Assembly: GCF_001635685.1 (NCBI RefSeq)
Contig: NZ_LWFF01000278.1
Span: 1 to 57,540, forward strand
DNA length: 57,540 nt
Direction of reading: 5' to 3'
DNA from: Erythrobacter sp. HI0063
Lineage (GTDB): Bacteria; Pseudomonadota; Alphaproteobacteria; Sphingomonadales; Sphingomonadaceae
The stretch's first letter is position 1, and each line of letters opens with the position of its first letter. Under the pieces are notes generated by a model. The model saw nothing but the letters and a program-made list of their open reading frames with translations. It was not told the origin of the DNA and searched no databases. A program made the position numbers and the translations under genes. This document shows, piece after piece, positions 48,337 through 57,540 of the stretch.

Positions 48337-49752
48337 GTGACTCCAGATTTCGGACGCCTTCTGGACGCGTCCCCCAATCCATACGTGCTTCTCGACCGTG
48401 ACCTCTCGATCGTCTGGGCGAACAAGGAATACCTCAAGGTCACGATGCGCGATCTGGAGGAAATATCCGGTAAGAACCTGTTCGAAGCGTTTCCGAGCGA
48501 AGGGGAAAGTTACCGGCAATTGCGTGCTTCATTGGACCGCGTGCGCGAAACCGGCGAAATCGACGAAATCGCGCATATCCGCTACGATATTCCCGACCAG
48601 CACGGCAGCTTCGATACCCATTTCTGGAGCGCCACGCATACCCCGATTTTGGACGAGAACGGCAAGGTCGACCTGATCCTCCAGCATACGGTCGACATCA
48701 CCGAAGTGGAGCAGTTGCGGCGCATGCGCGAGGCGATGGGCGTGCTCAAGCGGGCTCAGGCGGTGGAAGAACGCTACGCCGATGCGAACAAGGAATTGAC
48801 GCAGTTGCGCGCCCTGCTGGAGCAGGCACCCGGCTTCGTCGCCGTGCTGGGAACGCGCGAGCATCGGTTCGTCATGGCGAACGCCGCCTATCGCAAGCTT
48901 GTGGGCGGGCGGGATCTGATCGGTAAGACGGTTGGGGAAGCCTTGCCGGAGATCATCGCGCAGGGCTTCGTCGATACGCTCGACCGGGTCTTCGCGACGG
49001 GAGAGCCCTATTTCGGCGACCGTGAAGAGGTGATGATGCAAACCTCGCCCGATGGTGAGCTGGAGCAGATGTTTCTCGAATTCATCTTTCAGCCGATCTT
49101 CAACGAGAGTGGCGCCGTCCAAGGAATCTTTATCCAGGGGCACGACGCCACCGAAGAGGTGCAGGCCGAGGATCATCAAAGGCTGCTTGTCAATGAGCTC
49201 AACCATCGGGTGAAAAACACCCTCGCTGTCGTCCAGGGCCTCGCGCAGCAATCCTTTCGCAGCGTCGAATGCGATTCCTCGCTGGAAGTGTTCGGAGCGC
49301 GTCTTGCCGCTTTGGCAAGCGCACATAATCTGTTGACGGAACGCCATTGGGAAACGGCCGATCTCGGATCGGTCGTACGCCGCACTCTCGACGCGACGAT
49401 TGCCGACGACGATCCCAGGGTCAGCATTTCGGGTCCGAAGCTGGCGATCATGCCGCAGCCTGCGGTCGCCCTGGCGATGGTCGTCCATGAATTGGCCACC
49501 AATGCAATCAAATACGGATCATTGTCGACTGAAGAGGGCCGTATCTCCATCGAATGGGATGCTGCCGTCACGCATGATGGCACGAAAGTGAGCTTCCTGT
49601 GGAAGGAACGCAATGGGCCGAAGGTTGAAAAACCGGTCACACGTGGTTTCGGATCGCGCCTGATCCAGCGCGGTTTCGGCGTCGGCCAGGGCAGCGCCCA
49701 ACTCGAATATTCGTCCGACGGCTTCGAATGCAGGATCGAGGCGGTCTTGTGA
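48337..49752 (+). CDS. HWE-family sensor histidine kinase with two PAS domains
   Basis: 471 residues from a GTG at 48337. Two PAS domains (about 5-125, 155-275) are followed by the HWE kinase core: phospho-acceptor H290 in NELNHRVKNTLAVVQGLAQQ, N-box HELATNAIKYGSLS and the WKERNGP motif (W-x-E). No membrane segment, so it is a cytosolic sensor. PAS1 lacks the cysteine motif of LOV domains. Its TGA overlaps the GTG of a single-domain receiver, its likely partner. HWE kinases in this order often feed the PhyR/EcfG stress pathway. Confidence 0.93.
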   Translation: MTPDFGRLLDASPNPYVLLDRDLSIVWANKEYLKVTMRDLEEISGKNLFEAFPSEGESYRQLRASLDRVRETGEIDEIAHIRYDIPDQHGSFDTHFWSATHTPILDENGKVDLILQHTVDITEVEQLRRMREAMGVLKRAQAVEERYADANKELTQLRALLEQAPGFVAVLGTREHRFVMANAAYRKLVGGRDLIGKTVGEALPEIIAQGFVDTLDRVFATGEPYFGDREEVMMQTSPDGELEQMFLEFIFQPIFNESGAVQGIFIQGHDATEEVQAEDHQRLLVNELNHRVKNTLAVVQGLAQQSFRSVECDSSLEVFGARLAALASAHNLLTERHWETADLGSVVRRTLDATIADDDPRVSISGPKLAIMPQPAVALAMVVHELATNAIKYGSLSTEEGRISIEWDAAVTHDGTKVSFLWKERNGPKVEKPVTRGFGSRLIQRGFGVGQGSAQLEYSSDGFECRIEAVL

Positions 49753-50099
49753 GCTGGATCGGGAAGACGGTTCTGCTTCTGGAGGACGAACCCATTATTG
49801 CGATGGGTCTGGAAGACATGATGCTCGACCTAGGTGCCGAAGTCGTGCTCGTCGGCACCGTCACCGACGCGCTGGAAGCGATCGAAAAAGCTCCGCCCGA
49901 CTGCGCGGTGCTCGATGTCAATCTGCACGGCGCGAAAAGCTATCCGGTGGCCGCCCGCCTGAGCGAATTGGGCATCTCCTTCGTCTTCGCGACCGGTTAC
50001 GGGAATGCCGAGCATCCGGGCCAGTTCGCCCAATGCCCGACCATTGCGAAACCCTATCGCCTTGCCGACATCCGCGAAACGCTCGAATGCGGAAATTGA
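49749..50099 (+). CDS. Single-domain response regulator, FAT-GUY type
   Basis: 116 residues from the GTG at 49749, overlapping the kinase stop (GTGA). One receiver domain: acidic pocket E12-D13-E14, phospho-acceptor D56 in AVLDVNL, switch T82 and K101 in KPY. The sequence FATGYG at 80-85 is the FAT-GUY signature of receivers such as SdrG in Sphingomonas, which relay phosphate from HWE/HisKA_2 kinases in general stress signalling. No output domain. Confidence 0.9.
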   Translation: MSWIGKTVLLLEDEPIIAMGLEDMMLDLGAEVVLVGTVTDALEAIEKAPPDCAVLDVNLHGAKSYPVAARLSELGISFVFATGYGNAEHPGQFAQCPTIAKPYRLADIRETLECGN

Positions 50100-50148
50100 A
50101 CGCGAAGAAGGTGGAAACATCGCCGCATCGCCTCTATGCGCTGCAGCC

Positions 50149-50586
50149 ATGCGTATCGCCATTGCCTCCGACCATGCCGCCATCGATCTCAAGTCCCAAT
50201 TGCGCGACTGGTTGATCGAACAGGGCCATGAAGTCGCCGACCTCGGTCCGGACACGACCGACAGCGTCGATTATCCCGATTACGGTTACAAGCTCGCCGG
50301 TGTCATCGCCGATGGAACGGCCGAGCGCGGCGTGGCGCTGTGCGGCAGCGGCATAGGGATCTCGATCGCGATCAATCGCAATCCGGCCTGCCGCAGCGCG
50401 CTGGTCTCGGAACCGCTGAGCGCCGAACTTGCACGCTCGCACAATGATGCGAACGTCATCGCCATGGGCGCGCGGCTGACCGGGCCCGACATGGCGAAGG
50501 CCTGCCTCGAAGCCTTTCTTTCGACCGATTTTCTCGGCGACCGGCACCAGCGCCGCGTCGACAAACTGTCCAATCCGGAGATCTGA
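50149..50586 (+). CDS. rpiB: Ribose-5-phosphate isomerase B
   Basis: 145 residues; interconverts ribose 5-phosphate and ribulose 5-phosphate. Starts [15 protein letters not shown], with [30 protein letters not shown] (catalytic Cys) and [13 protein letters not shown]. RpiB/LacA family. The ATG at 50149 fits the family; an upstream in-frame start is not needed. Its TGA lies one base before the glyA start. Confidence 0.95.
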   Translation: MRIAIASDHAAIDLKSQLRDWLIEQGHEVADLGPDTTDSVDYPDYGYKLAGVIADGTAERGVALCGSGIGISIAINRNPACRSALVSEPLSAELARSHNDANVIAMGARLTGPDMAKACLEAFLSTDFLGDRHQRRVDKLSNPEI

Positions 50587-50587
50587 C

Positions 50588-51919
50588 TTGGCCACCCAGC
50601 CCGCCCCCACGCACGCGCCAGCCTCGCAAGACCGTAGCCCGACCGACCGGTTTTGGCATGACAGCCTGTCGGAAGCCGATCCCGAAATTTATGGCGCGAT
50701 CCGCAACGAGCTGAAGCGCCAGCAGGACAAGATCGAGCTGATCGCGAGCGAGAACATCGCGTCCTCCGCCGTTCTGGAAGCCGCGGGTAGCGTCTTCACC
50801 AACAAATACGCGGAAGGCTATCCGGGCAAGCGCTATTACGGCGGCTGCGATTACGCGGACGTGGTCGAAACGCTGGCGATCGAGCGGGCGAAAAAGCTCT
50901 TCGGATGCGAATTCGCCAACGTGCAGCCCAACAGCGGCAGCCAGATGAATCAGGCGGTGTTCCTCGGCCTGCTCCAGCCCGGCGACACCTTCATGGGGCT
51001 CGACCTCAATTCGGGCGGTCACCTGACGCACGGATCGCCCGTCAATATGAGCGGCAAGTGGTTCAACCCGGTCAGCTACGGCGTGCGCCAGGAAGACGAA
51101 CTGATCGACATGGACGCGGTCATGGCTACGGCCAAGGCGCACAAGCCCAAGCTGATCATTGCCGGTGGAACCGCCTATTCGCGCACCTGGGACTGGGAGG
51201 GCTTCCGCCGCATCGCAGACGAAGTCGGCGCCTATCTGATGGTCGATATGAGCCACATTTCCGGCCTGGTCGCCGGCGGTGCCCACCCCTCGCCCATGCC
51301 GCATGCCCATGTCGTGACGAGCACCACGCATAAGAGCCTGCGCGGTCCGCGTTCGGGCGTGATCCTGTGGAACGATCCCGAACTGTCCAAGCCGATCAAC
51401 ATGGCGGTGTTCCCCGGCATGCAGGGCGGCCCGCTGATGCATATCGTGGCGGCCAAGGCCGTGGCCTTTGCAGAGGCGTTGCGACCCGATTTCAAGGACT
51501 ATGCCAGCGCCGTGGTGGACAATGCCCGCGCCCTTGCCGCAAGCCTCGAAGAGAACGGACTTCGCGTGGTCTCCGGCGGTACGGACAATCATTCGATGCT
51601 GGTCGATCTTACCGCGAAGGACGTGACCGGCAAGGATGCCGAAAAGGGCCTCGATCGCGCGTGGCTGACCTGCAACAAGAACGGCATTCCCTACGATACG
51701 CGCAGCCCCTTCGTGACCAGCGGCGTGCGCCTCGGCACGCCTGCGGGCACGACCCGTGGCTTCGGCACGGAAGAATTCCGCACGATCGGCAAACTGATCG
51801 CCGAAGTGGTCGATGGTCTGTCGAAGAACGGCGCCGAGGGCGATGCCGCCGTGGAACAGAGCGTGCGCGATCGCGTGAGCGAGCTGTGCGATCGTTTCCC
51901 GGTCTATCCGGGCCGCTGA
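50588..51919 (+). CDS. glyA: Serine hydroxymethyltransferase
   Basis: 443 residues; PLP enzyme that makes glycine and methylene-THF from serine. Conserved blocks: [33 protein letters not shown], the PLP-lysine motif [16 protein letters not shown] and [13 protein letters not shown]. The only start compatible with a full N-terminus is TTG at 50588, one base after the rpiB stop; there is no ATG or GTG before the conserved core. Operon with rpiB, the small membrane protein and nrdR. Confidence 0.96.
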   Translation: MATQPAPTHAPASQDRSPTDRFWHDSLSEADPEIYGAIRNELKRQQDKIELIASENIASSAVLEAAGSVFTNKYAEGYPGKRYYGGCDYADVVETLAIERAKKLFGCEFANVQPNSGSQMNQAVFLGLLQPGDTFMGLDLNSGGHLTHGSPVNMSGKWFNPVSYGVRQEDELIDMDAVMATAKAHKPKLIIAGGTAYSRTWDWEGFRRIADEVGAYLMVDMSHISGLVAGGAHPSPMPHAHVVTSTTHKSLRGPRSGVILWNDPELSKPINMAVFPGMQGGPLMHIVAAKAVAFAEALRPDFKDYASAVVDNARALAASLEENGLRVVSGGTDNHSMLVDLTAKDVTGKDAEKGLDRAWLTCNKNGIPYDTRSPFVTSGVRLGTPAGTTRGFGTEEFRTIGKLIAEVVDGLSKNGAEGDAAVEQSVRDRVSELCDRFPVYPGR

Positions 51920-51930
51920 GGAGTACGAAC

Positions 51931-52149
51931 ATGGATAATCGTGATCCGCGCCGCAACGATTGGGTCGAAGACGCCAAGTCGGAAGTCTCCGGCATGGCCA
52001 AGGGCGGAATGGACCACCCATCGACCAAGCCTGTTCTGGCCGGTGCCGCGATCGGCGCTCTGGCCGGTGCGCTGCTGCCGGTCATATCGCTCCCGGTGGG
52101 TGCCGTGGTCGGAGCCGGCTTCGCATTCTACAACAGGATCAAAAAGTAA
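51931..52149 (+). CDS. Small membrane protein in the glyA-nrdR operon
   Basis: 72 residues from the ATG at 51931, with GAGGAG upstream. A polar N-terminus (MDNRDPRRNDWVEDAKSEV) is followed by a hydrophobic Gly/Ala-rich hairpin (PVLAGAAIGALAGALLPVI, VGAVVGAGFAFYNRI) and a basic end. This suits two short membrane passes. 11 bp after glyA and 8 bp before nrdR. Family not recognised. Confidence 0.72.
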   Translation: MDNRDPRRNDWVEDAKSEVSGMAKGGMDHPSTKPVLAGAAIGALAGALLPVISLPVGAVVGAGFAFYNRIKK

Positions 52150-52157
52150 ACCTCTGA

Positions 52158-52646
52158 ATGCGCTGCCCATTTTGCGCCAACGAAGATAGCCAGGTCAAAG
52201 ACAGCCGCCCGACGGAAGACAATTCCGCTATTCGGCGGCGGCGGCAATGCGCTAGTTGCGGCGCGCGTTTCACCACGTTCGAACGCGTGCAATTGCGCGA
52301 AGTGACGGTGGTGAAATCGGGCGGCGAAGGCAAAGAAGCCCGCCGCCAGCCCTTCGATCGCGGCAAGCTGGAACAGTCGATCGCCCTCGCCTGCCGCAAG
52401 CGGAGCGTCGAACAAGAACGGATCGACCAGCTCGTGTCCGGAATCCAGCGCCAGGTGGAAACTGCGGGCGAGGCGGAAATTCCGTCGAAACGCATCGGCG
52501 AAATGGTGATGAACGGTCTGCGCCAATTGGACAGCGTGGCGTATATCCGCTTCGCGAGCGTCTATCGCGATTTCAGCGAGGCGCGCGACTTCGAGGAATT
52601 CGCCAGCACAGTGCAGGAAGCGGCCGATGGACGCCGGGCCGAATAG
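52158..52646 (+). CDS. nrdR: Transcriptional repressor NrdR
   Basis: 162 residues; nucleotide-sensing repressor of ribonucleotide reductase genes. N-terminal zinc ribbon [18 protein letters not shown] and [12 protein letters not shown] (two Cys pairs), then an ATP-cone domain ([25 protein letters not shown]). Full length. Follows the small membrane protein and precedes trmJ by 1 nt. Confidence 0.96.
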   Translation: MRCPFCANEDSQVKDSRPTEDNSAIRRRRQCASCGARFTTFERVQLREVTVVKSGGEGKEARRQPFDRGKLEQSIALACRKRSVEQERIDQLVSGIQRQVETAGEAEIPSKRIGEMVMNGLRQLDSVAYIRFASVYRDFSEARDFEEFASTVQEAADGRRAE

Positions 52647-52647
52647 A

Positions 52648-53376
52648 ATGGCTGACAAACCCGTCATCGTTCTCGTCCGTCCCCAATTGGGCGAAAACAT
52701 CGGCAAGGCGGCGCGGGCGATGCTGAATTTCGGCCTCGTCGAAATGCGCCTCGTATCTCCGCGCGACGGATGGCCCAATCCGTCCGCCGGTCCTGCAGCG
52801 GCTGGGGCGAGCGCGGTGCTGGAACAGGCGCGCGTGTTCGAGACCGCTGCCGAAGCCGTGGCCGATTGCGCACATGTCTATGCCACCACCGTGCGAAAGC
52901 GCGGGGTGACCAAGCCTGTCGTGACGCCCGAGGAAGCGGCGAGCGCGATGGCGCAGGCGCAAGGGCGCAGCGCGATCCTGTTCGGACCGGAGCGTTCAGG
53001 CCTAGAGACCGAGGATGTTGCGCTCGCCCGCGCAATCCTGACCGTGCCGATCAATCCCGAATTCGGATCGCTGAACCTCGCTCAGGCCGTAATCCTGTGC
53101 GCTTACGAATGGTCCAAGCATGAGGCGCTGGTCCAACCGACGCGGGAAGACCTTTTGCCACCCGCGCCGCAGGAAGAGCTGGACGGTCTGGTCGCGCATC
53201 TGGAGGAGATGCTGGAGCCGAAGGGCTATTTCCTGCCCGAATCCCGCACCGACGCCACACGCCGGACGCTGCGCGGCGTGCTGACGAAGCCAGGCTGGAA
53301 CCATCTTGAAGTGCGCACGCTGCGCGGCGTCCTGTCGAGCCTGCAGCGTGGATCGAAACCCGACGCTAAGCCCTGA
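52648..53376 (+). CDS. tRNA methyltransferase of the TrmJ type (SPOUT)
   Basis: 242 residues from the ATG at 52648 (MADKPVIVLVRPQLGENIG). SPOUT 2'-O-methyltransferase: ARAMLNFGL, LFGPERSGLETEDVALA and the knot segment SLNLAQAVILCAYEWSK. TrmJ methylates position 32 of tRNAs; I infer this target from similarity. The C-terminal ~80 residues form the extra helical domain of TrmJ. Start is 1 nt after the nrdR stop. Ends with an 11-bp overlap with the convergent chorismate mutase gene. Confidence 0.9.
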   Translation: MADKPVIVLVRPQLGENIGKAARAMLNFGLVEMRLVSPRDGWPNPSAGPAAAGASAVLEQARVFETAAEAVADCAHVYATTVRKRGVTKPVVTPEEAASAMAQAQGRSAILFGPERSGLETEDVALARAILTVPINPEFGSLNLAQAVILCAYEWSKHEALVQPTREDLLPPAPQEELDGLVAHLEEMLEPKGYFLPESRTDATRRTLRGVLTKPGWNHLEVRTLRGVLSSLQRGSKPDAKP

Positions 53377-53677
53377 TGCGGTCCCACTCGGCCAGTTCGT
53401 AGGCGATCGAAGCTTCGACCAGAAGGTCCCAGATCTGTTCGATTTTATCCGCAGGCAATCCGCGATTGTCGGCGTCCTTAGTGGCGTTCGCGACGACCTC
53501 GGCCTTGCGGGCCTCGTCACGCACCACGCTCCGGTCGGTCTTGATCCGCGCGGCGGCGCGCATGTATCCGAACCGGCGGTCGAGAAGCGCCATCAATTCG
53601 CGATCGGTCGCATCGACGCCGCGGCGTACCTCGAGCATGGAGGTGCAATCGTCGGGCAGGATATAATCGGTTTCCAT
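53366..53677 (-). CDS. Chorismate mutase, AroQ class
   Basis: 103 residues from the ATG at 53677 ([20 protein letters not shown]). All-helical AroQ fold with Arg/Lys active-site pattern: R in EVRRGVD, R in [16 protein letters not shown], then [10 protein letters not shown] and [15 protein letters not shown]. Converts chorismate to prephenate for Phe/Tyr; single-domain, so free-standing. The longer open frame to 53869 has no homology and overlaps the rpsD leader. Convergent with trmJ. Confidence 0.9.
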   Translation of the reverse strand: METDYILPDDCTSMLEVRRGVDATDRELMALLDRRFGYMRAAARIKTDRSVVRDEARKAEVVANATKDADNRGLPADKIEQIWDLLVEASIAYELAEWDRIRA

Positions 53678-53795
53678 GGTCCAGCGCCCTGCCCGCGCGC
53701 GCCCGGATTGTCGAGTGCGGAACGCCCCGCTTGACCCATCCGCGATATTTGCTAAGGGCCGCGCTTCGCGAATTGGCTCCGCACCCCGGTGAAGC

Positions 53796-53861
53796 GGTGG
53801 CCGCGCATGGGAACAGCCCATGCGGTGCGAAACCGGGTTCAAGCGCCACCAATGGGGTGGC
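53796..53861 (+). promoter_or_regulatory. Structured rpsD leader with alternative pairings
   Basis: GCCACC (53845-53850) can pair with GGTGGC at 53796-53801, enclosing the hairpin CGCATGGG-AACAG-CCCATGCG (53804-53824), or with GGTGGC at 53856-53861 in a short hairpin just before the ribosome-binding site (GAAGGA, 53873-53878). The two are mutually exclusive, which fits a translational switch; S4 is known elsewhere to bind and repress its own mRNA. Tentative. Confidence 0.4.
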
Positions 53862-53886
53862 GACAGCAAATCGAAGGATACGACTT

Positions 53887-54501
53887 ATGTCGAAGCGCAA
53901 GAGCGCCAAGTACAAACTCGACCGCCGGATGGGTGAAAACATCTGGGGTCGTCCCAATTCCCCGGTCAACAAGCGCTCCTACGGCCCCGGCCAGCACGGT
54001 CAGCGCCGCAAGAGCAAGATGTCGGACTTCGGCCTCCAGCTGCGCGCCAAGCAGAAGCTCAAGGGCTATTACGGCGACGTGACCGAGAAGCAGTTCAAGC
54101 GCACCTACCAGGAAGCCGCGCGTATCAAGGGCGATACCGGCCAGAACCTGATCGGCCTGCTCGAACAGCGCCTCGACATGGTGGTCTATCGCGCCAAGTT
54201 CGCGCCGACGATCTTCGCCGCACGCCAGATCGTTTCGCACGGCCACATCTATCTGAACGGCAAGAAGACCAACATCGCCTCGGCCCGCGTGAAGGTCGGC
54301 GATGTCGTCAGCCTCGGCAGCAAGGCCAAGGACATGGCGCTGGTGATCGAAGCGCAGAGCCTGCCCGAGCGTGAAATCCCCGACTATGTCGCGCCAGACG
54401 GCAACGACAAGGTGACCTTCACTCGCGTGCCCAAGCTCGACGAAGTGCCCTACCCGGTCACGATGGAACCGAATCTGGTCGTCGAGTTCTACTCGCGCTG
54501 A
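53887..54501 (+). CDS. rpsD: 30S ribosomal protein S4
   Basis: 204 residues from the ATG at 53887 ([22 protein letters not shown]). Nucleates 30S assembly on 16S rRNA. The S4 RNA-binding domain is visible as [33 protein letters not shown] in segments. No zinc cysteines, so this is the C-minus form. The open frame runs upstream to 53731 but the family start is clear. Single gene with its own leader and terminator. Confidence 0.97.
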   Translation: MSKRKSAKYKLDRRMGENIWGRPNSPVNKRSYGPGQHGQRRKSKMSDFGLQLRAKQKLKGYYGDVTEKQFKRTYQEAARIKGDTGQNLIGLLEQRLDMVVYRAKFAPTIFAARQIVSHGHIYLNGKKTNIASARVKVGDVVSLGSKAKDMALVIEAQSLPEREIPDYVAPDGNDKVTFTRVPKLDEVPYPVTMEPNLVVEFYSR

Positions 54502-54530
54502 TCGCTTCCAGCCTTATCGCAACATCGAAA

Positions 54531-54556
54531 GGGCGGTCCTTCGGGGCCGCCCTTTT
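54531..54556 (+). terminator. Intrinsic terminator after rpsD
   Basis: GGGCGGTCC-TTCG-GGGCCGCCC (54531-54552), a stable stem with a TTCG tetraloop, then TTTT. 30 bp after the stop. Confidence 0.88.
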
Positions 54557-54666
54557 CCGTTTCCGGTTTCCCTCTCAAGCAGCCGCCCGGAGCGCTACTC
54601 GAACTACGTAGTTTTACGGCAAAGCTTTCAGGCCAAGTTCAACCCTGCAGAGGATATAGCGGCGCC

Positions 54667-56151
54667 ATGACCGTTTCCGACCCGACCGCGTTTTGCGCAT
54701 CTCACGCTCAGGCCGTTGCCGAACTTCTCGGCGAGACACGGCAGGCCCAGTTCGACGGCCTCGCCAGCGCCACGGCAACCATGTTCGGCTGCCCGATCGG
54801 CGCGATCAGTGTGGTGGAATGCGATCGCCAATGGTTCAAGGCGGTTACCGACCCTTCCATCTGCGAAATGCCCGTCGAGCAATCGATATGCCGCCACGCC
54901 TTCGATGGAACAGATCTTCTGGTGGTCGAGGATCTGACGAAGGACGCACGCTTTTCCGCCAATCCATTGGTGACGGATGGCGGAATGCGGTTTTACGCCG
55001 GTCGCCCGATCTGGGTCAGGATCGGCCCAGATAGTGATCTGGTACCGATCGGCGCGTTGTGCATGGTCGATTTCGTGCCGCGAAGCTTTTCCGCTCAGGA
55101 GCGTCAAACCCTCGAACAGCTCGGCCTGGCGGCGCAATCGCTGGTCCAGGCGGCAATTGACGCAGCACTCGCGGAACGATCGGCGGAGCGCCTGACCGAG
55201 TTATTGGCCGAACAGCAGCGTTCGCACCGGCAGCTGCGGCAAGGTGAAAAGATTGCGGGCTTCGGAACCTGGCGCCTGTGCCTTGCGGACAATCGCGTGG
55301 AATGGTCGGACCAGGTCTATGCCATCCACGAGGTGCCCAAGGGGCAGGAGGAGATGCTGGAGGATGCACTCAGCTTCTACCCTCCTTCGGACCGGGCGAT
55401 CCTGTCGGCAGCGGTGGATCAAGCGATCGCGACGGGCCGCCCCTACGATCTCGAGGTCGATTTCATTACCGCGCGCGGGCGTCAGCGCCGCGTTCGTGCC
55501 ATGGGCGAGGTGGAGCTCGATCAGGGCAGGACCGTCGCGCTGATCGGAGTGTTTCAGGATGTCACGGAACGCTATCGCCTCGAACAGGCGTTGATCCATA
55601 AGGCCAACACCGACGAGTTGACCGGACTTGCGAGCCGACGCCGATTCAATGAAAGCTTCGATGCCAAAACCTATGCGCCGCTCGCATCGGGAAGCGACGT
55701 CGCGTTGCTTCTGATCGATCTCGATCGTTTCAAGGAAGCGAACGATCGTTTCGGCCACGCCGTCGGCGACGAATTGCTGGTCAAGACCGCCCAGGTGCTG
55801 AGCGCGCCGTGGCTCAATGACAGCTTCGCCGCGCGGCTGGGTGGTGACGAATTCGTGCTGCTCATCACCGATCCCGCTCTCGTTGCCGACCTCGAACCGG
55901 TCATTCAGCGTCTGCTCGATCAGTTGCGCCTGTCACCGAGCGGCGATTCCACCTTCATGGTCAGTGGGACGATCGGTGCGGTCCGACTTCGCGATACCAT
56001 GATCGATCGCGAACGCGCGACTCATATGGCCGATCAGTCGCTTTACAAGGCGAAGGAGCGCAGGCGCGGCAGCGCCGTGCTCAGCGACCGGGGACGCGAT
56101 ATCTGGCTACCGCGTGAAGCGGCCACGGACTCAGTCTCGCAAGCGGCCTGA
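54667..56151 (+). CDS. GAF-PAS-GGDEF diguanylate cyclase
   Basis: 494 residues. An N-terminal GAF domain (about 15-170; VVECDRQWFKAV, EQSICRHAF, LVVEDLTKDARFSANP), a helical linker, a PAS domain (about 195-305; GFGTWRLCLADNRVEWSD) and a GGDEF domain. The active-site loop RLGGDEFVLL is intact near residue 392, with the upstream LIDLDRFKEANDRFGHAVGD block, so it should make cyclic di-GMP. No RxxD inhibitory site is obvious before the loop. No membrane segment. Transcribed alone. Confidence 0.92.
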   Translation: MTVSDPTAFCASHAQAVAELLGETRQAQFDGLASATATMFGCPIGAISVVECDRQWFKAVTDPSICEMPVEQSICRHAFDGTDLLVVEDLTKDARFSANPLVTDGGMRFYAGRPIWVRIGPDSDLVPIGALCMVDFVPRSFSAQERQTLEQLGLAAQSLVQAAIDAALAERSAERLTELLAEQQRSHRQLRQGEKIAGFGTWRLCLADNRVEWSDQVYAIHEVPKGQEEMLEDALSFYPPSDRAILSAAVDQAIATGRPYDLEVDFITARGRQRRVRAMGEVELDQGRTVALIGVFQDVTERYRLEQALIHKANTDELTGLASRRRFNESFDAKTYAPLASGSDVALLLIDLDRFKEANDRFGHAVGDELLVKTAQVLSAPWLNDSFAARLGGDEFVLLITDPALVADLEPVIQRLLDQLRLSPSGDSTFMVSGTIGAVRLRDTMIDRERATHMADQSLYKAKERRRGSAVLSDRGRDIWLPREAATDSVSQAA

Positions 56152-56193
56152 CGCTTTCGGCATTCACCCGGGGCGTCGCTCCGACGGACCCGA

Positions 56194-57540
<1,347 letters not shown>

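Overview
The window is a chromosomal segment of a GC-rich alphaproteobacterium, most likely a member of the Sphingomonadales close to Erythrobacteraceae or Sphingomonadaceae. The evidence is the gene content (mreBCD-mrdA-rodA, a RibB with a decayed RibA domain, an HWE kinase with a FAT-GUY receiver, a DUF4170 protein, a BigR/Blh sulfur module), a perfect EcfG-type promoter (GGAAC-N16-CGTT), and compact operons with many 1-4 nt overlaps. Species-level assignment is not possible by eye.

Layout. 1-3.2 kb: end of a P-loop kinase, pth, small lipoproteins, a Tat-type SDR and a MaoC hydratase. 3.2-4.3 kb: an AT-richer pocket with two orphan small genes, each bordered by related short repeats. 4.3-12.1 kb: mutL and the elongasome operon mreB-mreC-mreD-mrdA-rodA. 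12.25-22.77 kb: an integrated genomic island. It starts in tRNA-Lys(CTT), has a tyrosine integrase beside the tRNA, and ends at a perfect 45-bp copy of the tRNA 3' half. Its cargo is an AT-richer block of unrecognised genes (13.8-16.3 kb), a bigR-type sulfide/persulfide module, an IclR-controlled ABM-VOC/EthD pair, and a CPBP membrane protease. 22.8-29.5 kb: tripartite RND efflux operon with a divergent TetR regulator. 29.6-32.6 kb: ribB-ribH, convergent with eno. 32.6-35.1 kb: envelope/stress small-protein cluster (DUF883/YqjE types) behind an EcfG-type promoter. 35.1-41.4 kb: a GNAT pseudogene, greA, and a carA-X-carB operon in which an unrecognised winged-helix/TM gene is translationally coupled between carA and carB. 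41.5-46.7 kb: yqeY, a lipoprotein, dnaG and rpoD with a textbook terminator. 47.3-50.1 kb: PAS protein, HWE kinase and single-domain receiver. 50.1-53.7 kb: rpiB, glyA, a small membrane protein, nrdR, trmJ, chorismate mutase. 53.8-57.5 kb: rpsD with a structured leader, a GAF-PAS-GGDEF cyclase, tgt and the end of a beta-barrel protein.

How it works together. Most of the window is housekeeping: cell shape, mismatch repair, replication priming, transcription, pyrimidine and flavin synthesis, C1 metabolism. The parts that look acquired or undescribed are the tRNA-Lys island (especially its 13.8-16.3 kb block), the gene inserted in carAB, and the repeat-bordered orphan genes next to mutL. Function is unknown for all three.
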